Source: Rhodococcus sp. BP22
GTDB lineage: Bacteria > Actinomycetota > Actinomycetes > Mycobacteriales > Mycobacteriaceae
NCBI RefSeq assembly: GCF_014281965.1
Contig: NZ_JACFTB010000006.1
Location: 304,113 to 368,112 of the forward strand
Reading direction: 5' to 3'
DNA length: 64,000 nt
Under the pieces are notes generated by a model. The model made no database searches. It had not been told where the DNA came from and saw only the letters and a list, made by a program, of their open reading frames with translations. This document shows positions 1 through 8,641 of the stretch, one piece after another. Within the stretch, counting starts at the first letter, position 1. Each line of letters opens with the position of its first letter. Made by a program: the position numbers and the translations under genes.

Positions 1-1353
1 GCGGAATGCGGCAAGAGTCGTGTCGTACAGGCCGGTACCCCCGCCGACGAGACCTGGGAGGGCGGCGATCTGCTGGACAACGAGGTTACGTTGCGGGGTC
101 CCGTTCACGTCTGCGTCGAGACGGCGAATCGGAACCAATTCCTTGTAGTCCTGGTTTCCACCGCCGAGGCCGATCGAGAATGCCCACAGCCCCATCGCCG
201 CATTGTTCGGGAACAGCTTGCTTCCCGTTTCACTGGCTTGAACGGTCAATCCGATCCGCGTGTCCGCGCCGGCACCGTAGGCCATCGAACCGGAAACGTC
301 CTCCATCACCAGAGTCCGCGACGGCAGGGCCAGCACTTGATACTGCCGCAACGTCGCCTCGGCGGTCTGCTGATCGGCGATGGTCAACGGCAAAATCTTT
401 CCGACACCGCGGCCGTCGCTGAGAGGTGCGTTGCCCGGTGGACGGAAGCCCGCGTCGGACAGCGCTGCCAGTCCGGAAGAGGAGCCAAGCGCATCGGCGA
501 CGGCGAGTCCGACGGTCTTGGCGCTCTCGTGAGAGTCACCAGCGGGTTCGGTGACGGCGAGTGGGTAATTCAGGAAGAAGCTACCCGTCGGCGGTGTCGT
601 GGCGCCGAGCTCGGTGCCGGTCGACTTCTCGTAGTCCACCAGCGTCTGTTCGGAGACGACGGAAACGCCGCCATCCGCAGACATCTCTTCGAGGCGAACA
701 ACCGGATCTGCTTCGCCTCTCGTCGAAGCCTGCGCCTGCGCGATCGGGACCAGAGCAGCGGAGACCGAGTCGACTGTGGCGGCGTCTGCACCGGCCTCGG
801 CGAGAGCACCGAGGATCGCAGCATCAGAAATGGTATTGGTCAACGGATTTCCGATCCGGAGACTTTTGAGTTGTAGCGCGGTGAGCCAGGTGTCGAAGAA
901 CGGCACCTCGTCTCGACGGGCGGCGATCACCGCAGGCGAGCTCGCGACGGACTGGCTGGCGAGATCGACGAGCGAGCCGGTGGCCCGGACTGTCTTACCC
1001 ACCCAGAGTGCCGAATCCGGTATCCACAGCGAGGGGACATCGACACCCTTGGACACGGCAGCGGATGCCTCTCCCGAGTCGGTGGCCGTCACCTCGATGT
1101 TTGCGCAACCGAGATCCTCGGCCGACGTGTCGTCGACGACGTCCTTCACGACGCTTGCGATCGCCGGGTCGGCAGCAAGGGTGTAGGTGGATGGATCCTT
1201 GCACCCGGACCCGAATGCTTTCTGCGCGGCGAAGACGCCGACGCCGACGATCACCAGGAGTACGACAGCGAGAACGCCGTACTTCACCAATCCCGTCGAG
1301 TTGGTGGCCGAACTAGCGGCACTATGTTTCGCTGGACTGTGTCTACCAGGCAT
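1..1353 (-). CDS. Membrane-anchored solute-binding/VWA domain protein, 3' end outside window
   Basis: Reading the minus strand from an ATG at 1353 gives 451 codons without a stop, so the C-terminus lies beyond the left edge. A single hydrophobic segment at about residues 24-42 suggests an N-terminal membrane anchor with the remainder outside the cell. About residues 50-330 resemble a periplasmic-type solute-binding fold. A von Willebrand factor A domain then begins, with the metal-site motif DVSGSM at residues 352-357 and a later GLYDTT that could supply the MIDAS threonine. Such combined proteins occur in Actinobacteria, but their function is not established. It faces away from a well-separated upstream gene and looks monocistronic within what can be seen. 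The family assignment is fairly secure; ligand and role are unknown. Confidence 0.8.
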   Translation of the reverse strand, partial: MPGRHSPAKHSAASSATNSTGLVKYGVLAVVLLVIVGVGVFAAQKAFGSGCKDPSTYTLAADPAIASVVKDVVDDTSAEDLGCANIEVTATDSGEASAAVSKGVDVPSLWIPDSALWVGKTVRATGSLVDLASQSVASSPAVIAARRDEVPFFDTWLTALQLKSLRIGNPLTNTISDAAILGALAEAGADAATVDSVSAALVPIAQAQASTRGEADPVVRLEEMSADGGVSVVSEQTLVDYEKSTGTELGATTPPTGSFFLNYPLAVTEPAGDSHESAKTVGLAVADALGSSSGLAALSDAGFRPPGNAPLSDGRGVGKILPLTIADQQTAEATLRQYQVLALPSRTLVMEDVSGSMAYGAGADTRIGLTVQASETGSKLFPNNAAMGLWAFSIGLGGGNQDYKELVPIRRLDADVNGTPQRNLVVQQIAALPGLVGGGTGLYDTTLAAFR

Positions 1354-1444
1354 TGTGAAGAACCTCTCCGTATGAGCGAGAGCCTCCGATCAGACCCCCA
1401 CTGCGCGGCTCGCCGAAGCGTATCGCGGCTTTGACCTGCACGCG

Positions 1445-1879
1445 TTATGCGTAGAGCGACTCGAAGGTCTTCAACGAGTTCTCGATGTCCCCTTTGAGAG
1501 CTCTTGCGACAACAGAGCCGATGGGACCGAACAGGGGTGTGCCGCCGAGATCGATGTCGAGAGTCAACTGCGAACCGCCGTTTCGGGCAGCGCTCACCGA
1601 TAGCACGAGAGCGATCTTGACGCCGCCTTTGCCGTTGCCCTTCAGCTTCAGCTTGTTCGGCGGGTCGTAGCTTTCGATGGTCCAGCGCACCCGATTGCGC
1701 ATGCCTTTGACGCTGGCGACCGAGTCGAGAGTGGTGCCGGCGGAGAGCTCGGCGGGTAGCTCACCGCGCCACGCCTCGTGGATGGAAAGCCACTTGTCGT
1801 AGTCGGAGAGATCGGACGCATGCGTCCACGTTTGTGCCGGGTCGAGGGGGACGTCGGCGGTCACTTTGAGCTTGGCCAC
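1445..1879 (-). CDS. SRPBCC-fold protein, Rv0910-like (putative toxin)
   Basis: A 144-residue protein starting MAKLKVTADVPL, with the length and pattern of the START/SRPBCC polyketide-cyclase-like fold and no membrane segment. Length and sequence, as recalled, match M. tuberculosis Rv0910 (144 aa), which is listed as the toxin partner of the Rv0909 antitoxin. The cognate-type antitoxin is not adjacent here: the MT0933-like gene lies almost 10 kb away at 11508-11696 on the same strand. The fold is well supported. The toxin role is inherited from database naming and remains uncertain; a hydrophobic-ligand-binding protein is an equally good reading. Confidence 0.8.
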   Translation of the reverse strand: MAKLKVTADVPLDPAQTWTHASDLSDYDKWLSIHEAWRGELPAELSAGTTLDSVASVKGMRNRVRWTIESYDPPNKLKLKGNGKGGVKIALVLSVSAARNGGSQLTLDIDLGGTPLFGPIGSVVARALKGDIENSLKTFESLYA

Positions 1880-1903
1880 AGCAGGGATGGTAGCCGGACA
1901 CGT

Positions 1904-1942
1904 CGAGACGCCCGTGTGAGGAGCACATACACGGGCGTCTCG
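1904..1942 (-). terminator. Rho-independent-type hairpin after the acetate permease gene
   Basis: A perfect 14-bp stem (1904-1917 with 1929-1942) closes an 11-nt loop just downstream of the stop codon of the minus-strand permease gene at 1960. There is no long U-tract, as is common in GC-rich actinobacteria. Confidence 0.75.
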
Positions 1943-1959
1943 ATTGGTAAAACCCCAGG

Positions 1960-3591
1960 TCAGTGAGCTGAGGCCTTCTCTGCTCCGATGCCGGTCAACG
2001 AACGGACCTCCATCTCGGCCTGCTTCGCCTTACTCTCCGAATCCTTCGAAATCAACGTGCCGACGATGCCGAGGATGAACGCGAGTGGGATCGATACGAT
2101 GCCCGGGTTCGACAGCGGGAACCATGCGAAATCCGATCCGGGAATCATCGAGGTCTTCGAGCCGGACACCGCAGGCGAGAAGATGATCAGGACGATGGTC
2201 GAGATCAAACCGCCGTACATGCTGAACAGTGCGCCGGTGGTGTTGAACCGACGCCAGAACAACGAGTACAGGATGGTCGGAAGGTTCGCTGCCGCTGCGA
2301 CGGCGAATGCCAGTGCGACGAGGAACGCGATGTTCTGACCGTTGGCAAGAATTCCGAGGCCGATGGCGATGACACCGATGACGACGGCCGTTATGCGAGA
2401 AACCTTGACCTGCTTCTTCTCGTCGACGTTGCCCTTCTTGATGACGCTGGCATAGATGTCGTGGGCGAACGATGCCGAGGCGGTGATGGTCAGACCTGCC
2501 ACGACGGCAAGGATCGTCGCGAACGCGACTGCCGAGATGACACCGAGGAGAATGACTCCGCCGAGTTCGAAGGCGAGCAGTGGTGCAGCGGAGTTCTGGC
2601 CACCTGCCGACGCGAGGATGCGGTCGGGTCCGACGATCGCGGCGGCGCCGTAACCGAGGACGAGGGTGAACAGGTAGAACGCACCGATGAGAGCGATCGC
2701 CCACACGACGCTGCGTCGAGCTTCTTTCGCGGTAGGCACCGTGTAGAAGCGCATGAGAACGTGCGGTAGACCTGCGGTGCCGAGAACCAGTGCGATACCG
2801 AGCGAGAGGAAGTTGATCTTCGACGTCGCGCTGCCGCCGTACTGCGCACCCGGCTCGATGATGTCGCGTGCGGCGACTGTGGCGTCGGCGGAACCGGACA
2901 CCATGGTCTGCGCACTACCGATGAGCTCGGAGAAGTTGAGTCCGAACTTGGCCAGCACGAGAACGGTCATGAATGCGGCTCCGACGATCAGGAGCACGGC
3001 CTTGATGATCTGTACCCAGGTCGTGCCCTTCATCCCGCCGATGAGGACGTACGCGATCATCAGCACACCCACGATCGCGATGACGATCGACTGACCGGTG
3101 CGGTCGGAGATGTCGAGCAGGAGGGCGACGAGGCCGCCCGCGCCTGCCATCTGCGCCAGCAAATAGAACAGCGAGACCGTCAGCGTCGACAGTGCAGCGG
3201 CCGTACGCACCGGCCCCTGCCGCAACCGGAAGCTCAGTACGTCTGCCATCGTGAATTTGCCTGTGTTCCTGAGCAATTCGGCGACGAGCAGCAACGCGAC
3301 GAGCCACGCGACGAGGAAGCCGATGGAATACAGAAAGCCGTCGTACCCGTAGACGGCGATTGCGCCTGCGATGCCGAGGAAGCTTGCGGCAGAAAGGTAG
3401 TCACCGGCAATCGCGATACCGTTCTGCGGGCCCGAGAATCCACCGCCTGCGGTGAAGAACTCCGACGCCGTGGTGTTCTTCTTGCTGGCCCGGATGACTA
3501 CAACCATCGTGATGAGCACGAAGGCCACGAAGATCGAGATGTTGACTATCGGCTCGCCGACTGTCGTGTCTGCTGCTTGCGCGAGATTCAT
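1960..3591 (-). CDS. Cation/acetate symporter, SSS family (ActP-like)
   Basis: A 543-residue integral membrane protein of the sodium:solute symporter family. It has about 13 hydrophobic segments and the usual early motif around GDYLSAASFLG (about residue 63) seen in ActP/MctC-type monocarboxylate permeases. Predicted role is cation-coupled uptake of acetate, pyruvate or a similar short acid at the cytoplasmic membrane. Its ATG overlaps the stop of the upstream DUF485 gene by 4 bp (ATGA), the normal yjcH-actP pairing, and a hairpin follows the stop. A second SSS permease and a LytS/LytTR pair lie just upstream on the same strand. Family is certain; substrate is inferred. Confidence 0.92.
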   Translation of the reverse strand: MNLAQAADTTVGEPIVNISIFVAFVLITMVVVIRASKKNTTASEFFTAGGGFSGPQNGIAIAGDYLSAASFLGIAGAIAVYGYDGFLYSIGFLVAWLVALLLVAELLRNTGKFTMADVLSFRLRQGPVRTAAALSTLTVSLFYLLAQMAGAGGLVALLLDISDRTGQSIVIAIVGVLMIAYVLIGGMKGTTWVQIIKAVLLIVGAAFMTVLVLAKFGLNFSELIGSAQTMVSGSADATVAARDIIEPGAQYGGSATSKINFLSLGIALVLGTAGLPHVLMRFYTVPTAKEARRSVVWAIALIGAFYLFTLVLGYGAAAIVGPDRILASAGGQNSAAPLLAFELGGVILLGVISAVAFATILAVVAGLTITASASFAHDIYASVIKKGNVDEKKQVKVSRITAVVIGVIAIGLGILANGQNIAFLVALAFAVAAAANLPTILYSLFWRRFNTTGALFSMYGGLISTIVLIIFSPAVSGSKTSMIPGSDFAWFPLSNPGIVSIPLAFILGIVGTLISKDSESKAKQAEMEVRSLTGIGAEKASAH

Positions 3592-3941
3592 CGCTTCAAC
3601 TCCTGGGAGGCTTCCATCTCGGTACGCAGGGCCAGCGCGCGCGGGTCGAGTTCACGGTTCGCGAATCTCACGTAGATGCCGGTGATCGCGAAGGTGGTGA
3701 CGAACTGTCCGAGACCGAGCAACAAGCCGATGTTGATGTTTCCCCATACGAGAGTGGACATGAAGTCCGTTGCATAGGTGCTGAGCAAGACGTACACGAG
3801 GTACCAGAGGAGGAAGAACGCCGTCATCGGAAAGACGAAGCTGCGCAATCTACGTCGTAGCTCCTGAAACTCCGGACTCGCCTGCATGTCGATGAATGCC
3901 TGCGCATCCGGTGGCGGCGGTGAAGTATCCGGTCGTGTCAC
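3588..3941 (-). CDS. DUF485 small membrane protein (YjcH-like)
   Basis: A 117-residue protein with two transmembrane segments, the second followed by YVRFANRELDPRA, the usual tail of the DUF485 family. These proteins are almost always encoded directly before an SSS acetate permease and probably assist its assembly or activity. Here the stop codon overlaps the permease start by 4 bp, so the two are translationally coupled. The 154 bases upstream (3942-4095) hold the likely promoter and a short inverted repeat GTCAC-5-GTGAC at 3965-3979. Confidence 0.9.
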   Translation of the reverse strand: MTRPDTSPPPPDAQAFIDMQASPEFQELRRRLRSFVFPMTAFFLLWYLVYVLLSTYATDFMSTLVWGNINIGLLLGLGQFVTTFAITGIYVRFANRELDPRALALRTEMEASQELKR

Positions 3942-4095
3942 CTTGTCAGCTCCTCATCTAGCTCGTCACGGGCTGTGACTCACATCTGAGGAGAAACAGT
4001 AAGAGAGCCAGCTCACAAAATGACGCAGTGGCGGCGATCACACGCTCAGCTGTCGGGTTGTGCGCCGAACGGTCGTGTGGCAACGGCGAACGGGC

Positions 4096-5829
4096 TCACA
4101 ACTCCTGCTCACGATCGCGTCCCACGCCGAGACGTTCGGGTGCATGAAGCCTGGTGAAGATTCGGCCGACGTCGGCCGGAATCGACGACGACGTCGCCTT
4201 GCTCACCACGATCATCAGAGCGAACGCGATCGGCACGCTGACCGCGGCCGGGTAGCCCAGAATCGCCGTGACCCAGCCGCCCCACAGTCGATCGGGAATG
4301 CCGAACACCGACAACGACGCGGCGCCGAGCGATAGTCCGCCGCCGCCGATCAGTCCTGACGCCGCCCCGGCCGGAGTCAGTCCGCGCCACCAGATACCGA
4401 GCACGAGCAGCGGACACAGCGTCGACGCGGCGACGGCGAAGACCAGACCCACCGTCCTGGACAGGTCGAGCGAGACCAGTCCGAGAGACAGAACCAGCGG
4501 GACCACCCCCGCGAGAATCGCAGCGATGCGGAAGTCTCGGACTCTGCCCCGCAGAACGTCGGTGCTCAGCACCCCGGCGATGCTTACCAACAGGCCCGAG
4601 GACGTGGACAGGAATGCAGCGATCGCACCGGCCGCGACGAGGGCAGCGAGCAGCTGCCCGCCCACCCCGGACAGCACCGAACCCGGCAACAACAGCACGG
4701 CCGCATCGGAAGCTCCGGTGATCAGCAGTTGTGGCACGTACAGGCGCGCGAACACTCCGAGCAGCGTGGGAAACAGGTAGAAGACGCTCAGAAGGCCGAG
4801 CACGGTGAGCGAGGTCAGCCGGGCAGCACGTCCGTCGGGGTTCGTGTAGAACCGCACCAACACGTGCGGTAGACCCAGGGTGCCGAGGAACGTCGCGAGT
4901 ATCAGCGAATAGACCTGATACATCGGATGCTTTCCGCCGAGACCCCAACCGGGCGAGGCCCATTCGCGATCGATCGTCGGCGCACCTGCGACCACCGGCA
5001 CCGGCGAATCTGCGTCGAGAATCAGCGATGTCCCCTCACCCAGTTCGTGTGTGCCGCCGTCGAGGGCGATCCTGCCGTCCACCGGTTTGTCGTCGACAGT
5101 GCCGTACACGGTCACCTCGATGCGCGAATCCACCTGCACAAGAACATCTGTGCTGATCTCGACGGTGGTCTCGCGGTCGACCGTCGGCGGGGCCGAACTC
5201 CCAACCACGCGATCGTCGCCGTAGAAGTGCAGTGCCAGGACGACGGCGGGGACGGCAACAGCGGTCAGCTTCAGCCAGTACTGGAACGCTTGCACGAAGG
5301 TGATCGAGCGCATGCCGCCGCCCACCACATTCGCGATGACGATGACACCGACCAACGCTGCGCCGACCCAACCGGGTACGCCGAGGAGAATGTTCAGCGT
5401 CAACCCCGCGCCTTGGAACTGTGGAACCAGATAGAGCGCACAGATGATGACGACGACGACCATCGCGAGCTTGCGAAGCCACAGTGATCCCAGCCTGAAT
5501 TCGGCAAAGTCGGGAACGGTGTATGCGCCACTTCGTCGTAGCGGTGCGGCGACGAACAACAGCAGGCCGAGGTAGCCGGCGGTGAAGCCGATCGGGTACC
5601 ACAGCGCGTCGGCGCCGTATTTGGCGATGAGCCCGGCGACTCCGAGGAACGAGGCGGCGGAGAGGTACTCCCCCGAGATCGCCGCGGCGTTCCAACGCGG
5701 CCCGACAGTACGTGACGCGACAAGAAAATCGGAGGTGGTGCGGGCCAATCGGACGCCGTAAATTCCGATCGCAACGGTCGCGACAGCGGCAGCCAACAAC
5801 GCCGCCACCGTTACCCACGGCACTGCCAC
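4096..5829 (-). CDS. Second SSS-family monocarboxylate-type symporter
   Basis: A 577-residue sodium:solute symporter beginning with GTG at 5829. A longer open frame runs upstream to 6057, but that part has no hydrophobic character and lies on top of the upstream gene, so it is discarded. The motif GEYLSAASFLG is present as in the ActP-like gene. An insertion of roughly 110 residues between membrane segments (codons around 4930-5220), rich in Asp, Thr and Val, is predicted to be extracytoplasmic and is unusual next to the shorter paralogue. The gene starts 2 nt after the stop of a small membrane-protein gene, in the same operon as a LytTR regulator. Substrate is unknown; acetate, pyruvate or propionate are likely. 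Confidence 0.85.
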   Translation of the reverse strand: MAVPWVTVAALLAAAVATVAIGIYGVRLARTTSDFLVASRTVGPRWNAAAISGEYLSAASFLGVAGLIAKYGADALWYPIGFTAGYLGLLLFVAAPLRRSGAYTVPDFAEFRLGSLWLRKLAMVVVVIICALYLVPQFQGAGLTLNILLGVPGWVGAALVGVIVIANVVGGGMRSITFVQAFQYWLKLTAVAVPAVVLALHFYGDDRVVGSSAPPTVDRETTVEISTDVLVQVDSRIEVTVYGTVDDKPVDGRIALDGGTHELGEGTSLILDADSPVPVVAGAPTIDREWASPGWGLGGKHPMYQVYSLILATFLGTLGLPHVLVRFYTNPDGRAARLTSLTVLGLLSVFYLFPTLLGVFARLYVPQLLITGASDAAVLLLPGSVLSGVGGQLLAALVAAGAIAAFLSTSSGLLVSIAGVLSTDVLRGRVRDFRIAAILAGVVPLVLSLGLVSLDLSRTVGLVFAVAASTLCPLLVLGIWWRGLTPAGAASGLIGGGGLSLGAASLSVFGIPDRLWGGWVTAILGYPAAVSVPIAFALMIVVSKATSSSIPADVGRIFTRLHAPERLGVGRDREQEL

Positions 5830-5831
5830 GG

Positions 5832-6197
5832 CTAGTCGTCCACGAGATCGGTGAACTCGTGTTCGTTGCGCTCCGCCTGGCGCACGTAGACCCATCCCAC
5901 ACCGAGAAGCAACGGGTAGATCAGCACGCCGAGTACCAACCACGGCAGTCGAATCCCGAACACCACGGCATCGGCGAATGCTGGAACCAACAGTCCGACG
6001 AGCGGAATCGCGAACAGTACACCCAACGCCAGTGCGGCCGATCGGATCGACAACCACAACTGCGCGCGCACGAGGCTTCTCACCATCGCGTCGCCCACTT
6101 CGGTCTGTTCCTGCACTTCGACGCGGGTGCGCACGATTCTTGCCCCACGCCGTTGCGCGAGGATTACGCGCTGCCGCGCGGGCTTCGCATCCGTCAT
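5832..6197 (-). CDS. Small two-TM membrane protein, permease partner
   Basis: Start chosen at ATG 6197, which overlaps the stop of the LytTR gene by 4 bp (ATGA); the open frame extends further upstream but only inside that gene. The 121-residue product has a basic N-terminus, two hydrophobic segments (about residues 50-72 and 84-104) and ends YVRQAERNEHEFTD. Layout and tail resemble DUF485-type partners of SSS permeases, and an SSS permease gene follows directly. A role as accessory subunit of that permease is inferred; sequence similarity to DUF485 proper is weak. Confidence 0.75.
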   Translation of the reverse strand: MTDAKPARQRVILAQRRGARIVRTRVEVQEQTEVGDAMVRSLVRAQLWLSIRSAALALGVLFAIPLVGLLVPAFADAVVFGIRLPWLVLGVLIYPLLLGVGWVYVRQAERNEHEFTDLVDD

Positions 6198-7033
6198 GGG
6201 TTGGGCCAAGACTGTTTGGGCCCGGCCGGTTTGGACCATGCCTGTAACGGCCCGCGAACGAGACGGTCCTTCAGCTCCCGGGCATGTCTGCGGCTCACTG
6301 GCAGTTCGACGGCGCCAAGCTCGCCGTGTGCTCGTAGGCAGACCACCAGCCCCGATCCGACGCTTTTGATGCCCGTCACCAATGCCAAGGACACGAGGTA
6401 GGAACGGTGCACCCGCAGAAATCCGATGTCGGCCCAGCGACTTTCGAGCGTCGAGATCGGGATCCGAACGAGGTGCGACCCCCCGGTGGTGTGCAGCCTG
6501 GCATAGTCGCCTTCCGCCTCGACCCACCCGACGGACGAGCGCTGCACCAGCGTCGTGGTGCCGCCGAGCTCCACGGGAATGATCTCGTCACTCCCCGCAG
6601 ACTCCTGACCGTCGGTGCGTCGACCCGCAGCGACGATCCTGCGCAACGACTCGGCGAGCCGCTCCTCGCGCAAGGGTTTGAGCAGATAGTCCACGGCACC
6701 GAGATCGAACGCAGCAACTGCACGGTTCTCGTGTGCCGTCACGAACACCACAGCAGGTGGCCGAGAGAAGTTCGCGAGAATTCCAGCGAGCTCCAAGCCA
6801 TCGAGACCCGGCATGTTGATATCGAGAAATACAGCATCGACGACGGGTGAGGACGGGCCCGGTTGCTGCTGTAGCCGTCGCAAAGCCGTAGTTGCGTCCG
6901 AAGCCGTGTAGACCTGGCCGACGACATCCTGCCTGCTCAACAGGTATGCAATCTCATCGAGCGCAGGTTTCTCATCGTCGACTGCGAGCACAGTCAGACG
7001 GGGATGAGCCGGGGAGTCGGGGGTGTGAGTCAT
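6194..7033 (-). CDS. LytTR-family response regulator
   Basis: A 279-residue response regulator. The receiver domain shows the acidic pair VDDE at residues 18-21 and the phospho-acceptor Asp71 in VFLDINMPG. The C-terminal part (about 150-260) is a LytTR DNA-binding domain with the typical SVGWVEAEGDYARLH and FLRVHRSYLV stretches. It lies between its sensor kinase gene (28 nt upstream) and the small membrane protein/SSS permease pair, with a 4-bp overlap on the latter. By analogy with BtsSR and LytST systems that control pyruvate or acetate transport, it probably activates the permeases; this is inference from position. Confidence 0.92.
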   Translation of the reverse strand: MTHTPDSPAHPRLTVLAVDDEKPALDEIAYLLSRQDVVGQVYTASDATTALRRLQQQPGPSSPVVDAVFLDINMPGLDGLELAGILANFSRPPAVVFVTAHENRAVAAFDLGAVDYLLKPLREERLAESLRRIVAAGRRTDGQESAGSDEIIPVELGGTTTLVQRSSVGWVEAEGDYARLHTTGGSHLVRIPISTLESRWADIGFLRVHRSYLVSLALVTGIKSVGSGLVVCLRAHGELGAVELPVSRRHARELKDRLVRGPLQAWSKPAGPKQSWPNP

Positions 7034-7061
7034 GGGCGCCGCTCATGTTGCCGGATGAAGG

Positions 7062-8246
7062 TCACGCTCGAATACCTGCTTTGAATTTCGGCACCCGCAT
7101 GCTCACCTTCGTACCCGATCCCGGCGCGGTGTCCACGACAAGGCCGTAGTCGTTGCCGAAAGCAGCACGCAACCTGTCGTCGACGTTCGACAGCCCGACG
7201 TGAGCGTGGGTCGACCCGTCGGAGTCGGTGCTCGGAAAGCCCGCGCGCAGCAGTTCCGGATCCATCCCGACACCGTCGTCCTCGACGCTGATCAAACAGT
7301 CGGTGCCCTCGTCGGCCGCCACGATCGTGATACTGCCACCGCCGGGGTGGCCGGCGAGCCCGTGCCGTACGGCGTTCTCCACCAGCGGCTGCAGTGCGAG
7401 GAACGGCAGCGCGACGCCCAAGACCTCAGGAGCTACCTGCAGGGTCACTTGGAGCGCGTCGCCGAAGCGTGCGCGTTCGAGCGTCAGATACCTGTCGATG
7501 TTGCGCAACTCGTCGGCGAGGACGGTGAACTCTCCTGCAGTTCGGAACGAGTATCGCGTGAAGTCGGCGAACTCGAGTACCAGTTCACGTGCCCGATCCG
7601 GATCCGTTCGCACGAACGAGGCGATGGTGCCGAGCGCGTTGTAGATGAAATGTGGGCTGATCTGCGCTCGCAGTGCCCGTACCTCGGCACGATCCAACCT
7701 GGCGCGGGATGCGTCGAGTTCGGCAAGTTCGATCTGGCCACACGCATAGCGCGCGACCTCGGTGATAGCGCCGAGCATGCCGGGCCCCGGCACGTTCGTG
7801 GTGACGGCACCGAGAACACCGACCACCCCGACGTCCTCGATGAGCAAGGGCTGGGCGATCAGCGCACGTACCGCATGGTCCCCGCCGAGCGGATACGCCA
7901 GCAGCACCCGACGCTCGCCGTCGATCGCGCGTCGAGCAGCTTGGTGAAAGAGCTCCGACAGCTCGCTGTAGGGGCCGTTCCAGGTCAACAATTCGCCATC
8001 CGAATCGCTCACCCCGAGTGCGTCGGTCCCGGTCAGTGCACGTAGATGAGGGGCAGCCTCTGCTGCGGATTCCGGGCCCAGTCCCTGCCGAAGTGGCCGA
8101 GCCGCGAGTGAGGCAGTGTGCAACGTCGAATGGACTGCCCGCTCCTCCGGCGTCGTCAATGCGCGGCGTCCGCGCAGGCTGATCACGGCGATGGCGACGA
8201 CTGCGAACGCCACGATCACGGCGAACCACATGAGCGCAGAGCTCAC
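7062..8246 (-). CDS. LytS/YehU-type sensor histidine kinase
   Basis: Start taken as GTG 8246, overlapping the stop of the YjbR-like gene by 4 bp (GTGA). The frame stays open to 8372, but that part carries no domain. The 394-residue protein has one N-terminal membrane segment (about residues 5-24), a GAF-like region, the His_kinase motif SPHFIYN with His199, and an HATPase_c domain with LVENAVRHG and the glycine-rich DDGVGM box. LytS proteins normally have five or six membrane segments, so the single anchor implies cytoplasmic sensing. It pairs with the LytTR regulator downstream. Signal unknown. Confidence 0.9.
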   Translation of the reverse strand: MSSALMWFAVIVAFAVVAIAVISLRGRRALTTPEERAVHSTLHTASLAARPLRQGLGPESAAEAAPHLRALTGTDALGVSDSDGELLTWNGPYSELSELFHQAARRAIDGERRVLLAYPLGGDHAVRALIAQPLLIEDVGVVGVLGAVTTNVPGPGMLGAITEVARYACGQIELAELDASRARLDRAEVRALRAQISPHFIYNALGTIASFVRTDPDRARELVLEFADFTRYSFRTAGEFTVLADELRNIDRYLTLERARFGDALQVTLQVAPEVLGVALPFLALQPLVENAVRHGLAGHPGGGSITIVAADEGTDCLISVEDDGVGMDPELLRAGFPSTDSDGSTHAHVGLSNVDDRLRAAFGNDYGLVVDTAPGSGTKVSMRVPKFKAGIRA

Positions 8247-8638
8247 TCCGGTTGCCGCTCCGCATCGAGTTGAGTGACGAGCGTTCTCGGCGCGACGGTG
8301 CGGTACGCATCCTCGACGATATCGGCGATCTGCTCCCAGTCCTGTTCGACGTCGAGGTACACCCCGATCCAACCGCGACCGCCGACGTACGGTGGATCGT
8401 AGAATCGGCTCCCATCACGAGCGATCCAATCCTGTTGCGCGCCTGCGGGTGCTGCGGCAACGAACCCGATGCGGTCGTCGTGATGGTGGTCGGCGAACAT
8501 GACGAATTGTGGTGACTTGCGGACGAACCATGCAGGCTCGCCGTGACTGACGCGTTCGGTCGCCTCCGGCAGTGCCATGCACAGTGCGCGCAACATCAGC
8601 AGTGGCTCGGCGGCCTCTGGTGTCGGTCGATCGAGCAT
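8243..8638 (-). CDS. MmcQ/YjbR family protein
   Basis: A 131-residue protein with the YjbR/MmcQ pattern: an early ALPEATERVSHGEPAWFV stretch, a central FVMFADHHHDD and the YVGGRGWIGVYLD motif. The fold is CyaY-like, and the family is called DNA-binding although the activity is poorly defined. It overlaps the LytS gene by 4 bp and starts 3 nt after the lipase gene stop, so it may be co-transcribed with both, though a functional link is not evident. Confidence 0.85.
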   Translation of the reverse strand: MLDRPTPEAAEPLLMLRALCMALPEATERVSHGEPAWFVRKSPQFVMFADHHHDDRIGFVAAAPAGAQQDWIARDGSRFYDPPYVGGRGWIGVYLDVEQDWEQIADIVEDAYRTVAPRTLVTQLDAERQPE

Positions 8639-8641
8639 CCT

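Noticed and set aside
3965..3987. CRP/GlxR-like site (GTGTGACTCACA) before the DUF485-actP operon
   Set aside because: The TGTGA and TCACA halves overlap instead of being six bases apart, so it does not fit the consensus.
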